From DASXRA01 sp046734315 (GTDB lineage: Bacteria; Actinomycetota; Actinomycetes; Mycobacteriales; Jatrophihabitantaceae), in assembly GCA_046734315.1 (NCBI GenBank), contig JBKPQY010000304.1, forward strand, positions 1-16,951: a stretch of DNA of 16,951 bases, in the 5' to 3' direction. Position 1 is the first letter of the stretch, and the number at the start of each line of letters is the position of its first letter. This document shows positions 14,759 through 16,951 of this stretch, piece after piece. Position numbers and translations under genes: made by a program. Under the pieces are notes generated by a model, which had not been told where the DNA came from, did not search any database, and worked only from the letters and a program-made list of their open reading frames with translations.

Positions 14759-15376
14759 TGCTCGTCGGCCGGCGGCGACCGGCGGAGCCAGCGCCCGGAT
14801 GGCGGCCAGCGCCCGCCGGCTCAGCGCAAGCGGCGTCTCCTCCCGATCGAGCGGCAATTCGAAGTACTCGACCCGCAGCCGCGGCCGCTTCGGGAACCGC
14901 GCGATGTCGACGGAGCCGGTCAAGACCCCGCACACCACGCGGGTGTCAGGTACCGCCACAGCCAGCCGACCCGCCCCGCTGTGGGCACGCAGAGTCGCGC
15001 CCCGGGAGATCGTGCCCTCCGGGAACACTCCGATACAGGCGCCGGCACGCAGCTGCTCGATCGCGGCGCCCAGCGCCTCGGTGTCGCCGCGGCCGCGCTC
15101 GATCGGGATCTGCCCCATGGCGTTCAGCACCCAGGCGAGCGGCCGAGACCGCCACAGCGACGCCTTGGCCAGTGCGCGGATCTGCCGCCGCGGGGCGGTC
15201 GCCACGGCCGCGACGACCGGGTCCCAGTGGCTGTCGTGATTGCCCATCAGCACGGTTGGCCCACTCACCGGAACGCGATCTAGGCCGACCACCTCCAGCC
15301 GTCCCCACCATCGGACGATCGGAGTGGCCAGTGCTACGACGAGCCGGTACACGGGCAGCGATCGGTCACCTGTCAC
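14744..15376 (-). CDS. PlsC-type 1-acyl-glycerol-3-phosphate acyltransferase family protein
   Basis: The 210-residue protein has the acyltransferase HX4D motif in NHDSHWDP (H47, D52), the KASLW...MGQIPIERG block at about 71-94, and FPEGTISR at 118-125 for glycerol-3-phosphate phosphate binding. Enzymes of this family acylate lysophosphatidic acid or related lipids at the membrane; the exact acceptor is not known. The N-terminus is only weakly hydrophobic (VYRLVVALATPIVRWW), suggesting peripheral attachment. The frame is open to 15592, but the upstream part is a shadow of the 4-TM gene. GTG 15376 is the best start, giving MTGDRSLPVYRLVV, without a clear ribosome site; GTG at residue 9 is an alternative. 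It follows the 4-TM gene by 58 bp on the same strand. Confidence 0.85.
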   Translation of the reverse strand: MTGDRSLPVYRLVVALATPIVRWWGRLEVVGLDRVPVSGPTVLMGNHDSHWDPVVAAVATAPRRQIRALAKASLWRSRPLAWVLNAMGQIPIERGRGDTEALGAAIEQLRAGACIGVFPEGTISRGATLRAHSGAGRLAVAVPDTRVVCGVLTGSVDIARFPKRPRLRVEYFELPLDREETPLALSRRALAAIRALAPPVAAGRRASAGA

Positions 15377-15434
15377 GAGGGCATCATCGAGGATGCGGTG
15401 GCGCCGGTGCAGGTCGGGGCCTGGGTGTCGCGGC

Positions 15435-15890
15435 CTATCGGCGTGCCGAGCGTGCCTTCGCGGCGAGCAGGACGTACGCACACAGCGCGAGCACGCTGAC
15501 CTCGATGAACGTCGCCACCAGCACCGACGGCTCCAGCCAGTTGCCGACGTCGTCGTGGTCGAACGGAAGGTCGGCGCCGCGGGTGACCACATAGCCGACG
15601 ATCGGCCCGAGCGCGACGAGAGCGCTCAGCTGCCAAACCGGCGTGGCGTCCTGGTAGACGAGCGCACCAGCGACGACGACGGCCGCGATGACCAGCACGA
15701 GAAACAGCGCGCCCAGCCCGGGCGACTCGCGCCAGGTGTCCGGGAGCTCGACCAGATGAATGAGGGCGATTCCTGCCAGGCCCACGACGGTGAGGCCACG
15801 GACGAGCAGACGGCGGGCGTCAGTATCGACTTCGCCGGCGCGCTCGATCTGGGTCGCATTCCATACTGCGGAACTGGGCGGGTGGGTCAT
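15435..15890 (-). CDS. Conserved four-helix membrane protein of unknown function
   Basis: The 151-residue protein has four predicted membrane helices at about 31-48, 58-80, 84-103 and 119-143, and a polar 30-residue N-terminus without a signal peptide. The segments IHLVELPDTW at the first loop and PFDHDDVGNWLEP before the last helix look like signature motifs of a family seen in actinobacteria, but I know no established function for it. The acidic and histidine residues near the outer loops could bind metal; that is a guess. The ATG at 15890 has AAGGG a few bases upstream. It lies 75 bp after the YbaK gene and 58 bp before the acyltransferase, so it may be part of one transcript. Confidence 0.75.
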   Translation of the reverse strand: MTHPPSSAVWNATQIERAGEVDTDARRLLVRGLTVVGLAGIALIHLVELPDTWRESPGLGALFLVLVIAAVVVAGALVYQDATPVWQLSALVALGPIVGYVVTRGADLPFDHDDVGNWLEPSVLVATFIEVSVLALCAYVLLAAKARSARR

Positions 15891-15965
15891 CGCGAGCCCT
15901 TCGGACGAGCAAATTCGGCATCTACCACTCAACACGTGACACGCCGGTGAGCGGTTCAGCTCGCC

Positions 15966-16490
15966 TCAGGTCGCTAGGCCGTCGACTACCTCCGCGGCGG
16001 GAAGTCGGGCCAGAGCCTCGGCCGGCAGCGCGAGCTTTGAGGCTCGGATCCCGCTGCCGATGACCACGAGGTCGCGCCTCAGCACAGCGGCGTCGATCAG
16101 CACCGGCCACTCGGCGGGCAGTCCGATCGGAGTGATGCCGCCGTACTCCATTCCGGTAAGCCGCACCGCGTCGTCCACCGGCGCGAATGACGCCTTGCGG
16201 GCGCCGAGCCTGCGGCGCACCACGCCGTTGACATCGGCGCGTGTCGGGGCCAGCACCACGCAGGCCGCATACGACGTGTCGGAGCCGCGGCGGCCGGCGA
16301 TGACGACACAGTTCGCCGAGTCGTCGGCCGACACGCCGTACCGTTCGCAGAACGCCGCGGTGTCGGCGAGCGACGGGTCGATAGGGGCAACGGACACCTC
16401 GGCGTCCCACGAGGCCAGCGCCGTGGCGACCGGAGCGGCGACCAGTCCGCCGTCTGCCGGCCGCCATTCCAACGTGCCGAGAGCGATCAC
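15966..16490 (-). CDS. YbaK/EbsC family protein (aminoacyl-tRNA editing domain)
   Basis: The 174-residue protein is a single YbaK/ProX-type editing domain. It shows CVVIAG and CVVLAPTRADVN strands, the conserved lysine K99 in LGARKASFAP and the hallmark GGITPIGLP at 117-125. Family members hydrolyse mischarged tRNAs, such as Cys- or Ala-tRNA(Pro), in trans in the cytoplasm. The specificity here is unknown. The start is GTG at 16490, with no Shine-Dalgarno; a -10-like AAGACT lies 6 nt upstream on the minus strand, so the message is probably leaderless. It is divergent from the TrkA-C gene, with only 17 bp between the start codons. Confidence 0.86.
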   Translation of the reverse strand: MIALGTLEWRPADGGLVAAPVATALASWDAEVSVAPIDPSLADTAAFCERYGVSADDSANCVVIAGRRGSDTSYAACVVLAPTRADVNGVVRRRLGARKASFAPVDDAVRLTGMEYGGITPIGLPAEWPVLIDAAVLRRDLVVIGSGIRASKLALPAEALARLPAAEVVDGLAT

Positions 16491-16495
16491 CCCCG

Positions 16496-16502
16496 TAGTC
16501 TT
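16496..16502. promoter_or_regulatory. Shared symmetric -10 region for divergent YbaK and TrkA-C genes
   Basis: On the plus strand TAGTCT (16496-16501) is followed by 6 nt and GTG 16508. On the minus strand AAGACT (16502-16497) is followed by 6 nt and GTG 16490. The two boxes overlap by five bases, and the predicted start sites are 18 bp apart. No -35 is evident on either side. Only 17 bp lie between the genes, so both messages must be leaderless or nearly so. Confidence 0.45.
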
Positions 16503-16507
16503 GCCGA

Positions 16508-16951
16508 GTGAGTGTGGACATCACCAGCCGGGTACTTCCCGGCATCGGTGTGTGCCACGAGTTGGCGCTGCACGAGGGCCGGCACGTCGGCATCGTGATC
16601 CGGCGGACCGGCCAGCGCGACTTCGTGATCTACGACGACGAGGGCGACGGCGCCGCCGCCGGCGTCACGCTCACCGGTGACGAGGCGATCGCCGTCGCCG
16701 AGGTCCTGGCCGCACCGCGGGTGGTGTTCCCGTCGCCGGTCGAGGGCCTGGTCGTCGAGCAGCTGCCCGTCCCGGACGGCTCGCCGTTCGCGGGGCGCCC
16801 GCTAGGTGAGACGCAGGCGCGCACACGCACCGGCGCATCGATCGTCGCCGTGCTGCGGGAGGGCACCGCGCTGCCCTCGCCGACGCCCGAGTTCGTGCTG
16901 CACGCCGACGACCTCGTCGTCACCGTGGGGACGCGGGCGGCGATCGACCAG
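16508..16951 (+). CDS. Cation:proton antiporter regulatory subunit, TrkA-C domain (3' end beyond window)
   Basis: An open frame of 148 codons runs to the window edge. Its N-terminal part contains GIGVCHELALHEGRHVGIVI, followed by a helix, and the last ~75 residues form a TrkA-C (RCK C-terminal) domain with PLGETQARTRTGASIVAVLR and HADDLVVTVGT. This is the layout of KhtT-like subunits, which bind a small ligand and gate a partner K+/H+ antiporter of the CPA2 family. The partner would be expected directly downstream, outside the window. GTG 16508 and the in-frame GTG 16514 are both possible starts; 16508 lies 6 nt after a TANNNT box. No Shine-Dalgarno is visible. Confidence 0.8.
   Translation, partial: MSVDITSRVLPGIGVCHELALHEGRHVGIVIRRTGQRDFVIYDDEGDGAAAGVTLTGDEAIAVAEVLAAPRVVFPSPVEGLVVEQLPVPDGSPFAGRPLGETQARTRTGASIVAVLREGTALPSPTPEFVLHADDLVVTVGTRAAIDQ

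Noticed and set aside
15933..15938. CACGTG hexamer in the gap between the YbaK and 4-TM genes
   Set aside because: A single 6-bp palindrome without extended symmetry is expected by chance.
1..16951. tRNA or rRNA genes, CRISPR arrays, insertion sequences, attachment sites, riboswitches
   Set aside because: Scanned by eye; no repeat-spacer pattern, transposase, integrase or recognisable RNA structure was found.

Overview
The window is a gene-dense, very GC-rich piece of chromosome from a high-GC actinobacterium. The evidence is strong G/C bias at third codon positions, frequent GTG starts, an AfsR/SARP-type giant regulator, a HisN-type phosphatase and a THUMP-like methyltransferase in their actinobacterial forms, and several gene starts that look leaderless (TANNNT box 6-7 nt before the start codon). 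Genus cannot be resolved. No RNA genes, CRISPR arrays, insertion sequences or phage genes were found. The longest gene-free stretch is about 207 bp (53-259).

Layout. (1) 1-1025: the probable 5' end of a minus-strand gene running off the left edge, then an adenylate-kinase paralogue on the plus strand, followed by a short intergenic region packed with inverted repeats. (2) 1026-3611 (minus): a tightly coupled operon of SAM-dependent methyltransferase, DUF2087 protein and class I/II aminotransferase (8-bp and 4-bp overlaps). It diverges from a FUSC-family membrane protein (3636-5765) through a compact promoter with two interlocking -10 boxes. (3) 5794-11733 (minus): a large SARP/BTAD-NB-ARC-TPR regulator, a BBE-type FAD oxidase and a PLP-dependent decarboxylase. 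The two enzymes overlap by 8 bp and lie just downstream of the regulator, so they look like a small regulated amine or aromatic metabolism module. (4) 11797-12561: hisN, divergent from the regulator. (5) 12538-14758: a SoxR locus. soxR diverges from an SDR plus QueA-like operon, and between them lies a near-ideal SoxR box in a promoter with the 19-bp spacer typical of MerR-family targets. (6) 14744-16490 (minus): YbaK-type editing protein, a 4-TM protein and a PlsC-type acyltransferase. (7) 16508-end: the start of a TrkA-C cation:proton antiporter regulatory subunit, sharing a symmetric -10 region with the YbaK gene.

The most interesting points are the SoxR-controlled SDR and divergent QueA-like pair, the SARP-oxidase-decarboxylase module, and the recurrent leaderless and bidirectional promoter architecture. 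All functional assignments come from reading motifs by eye; no database search was run.
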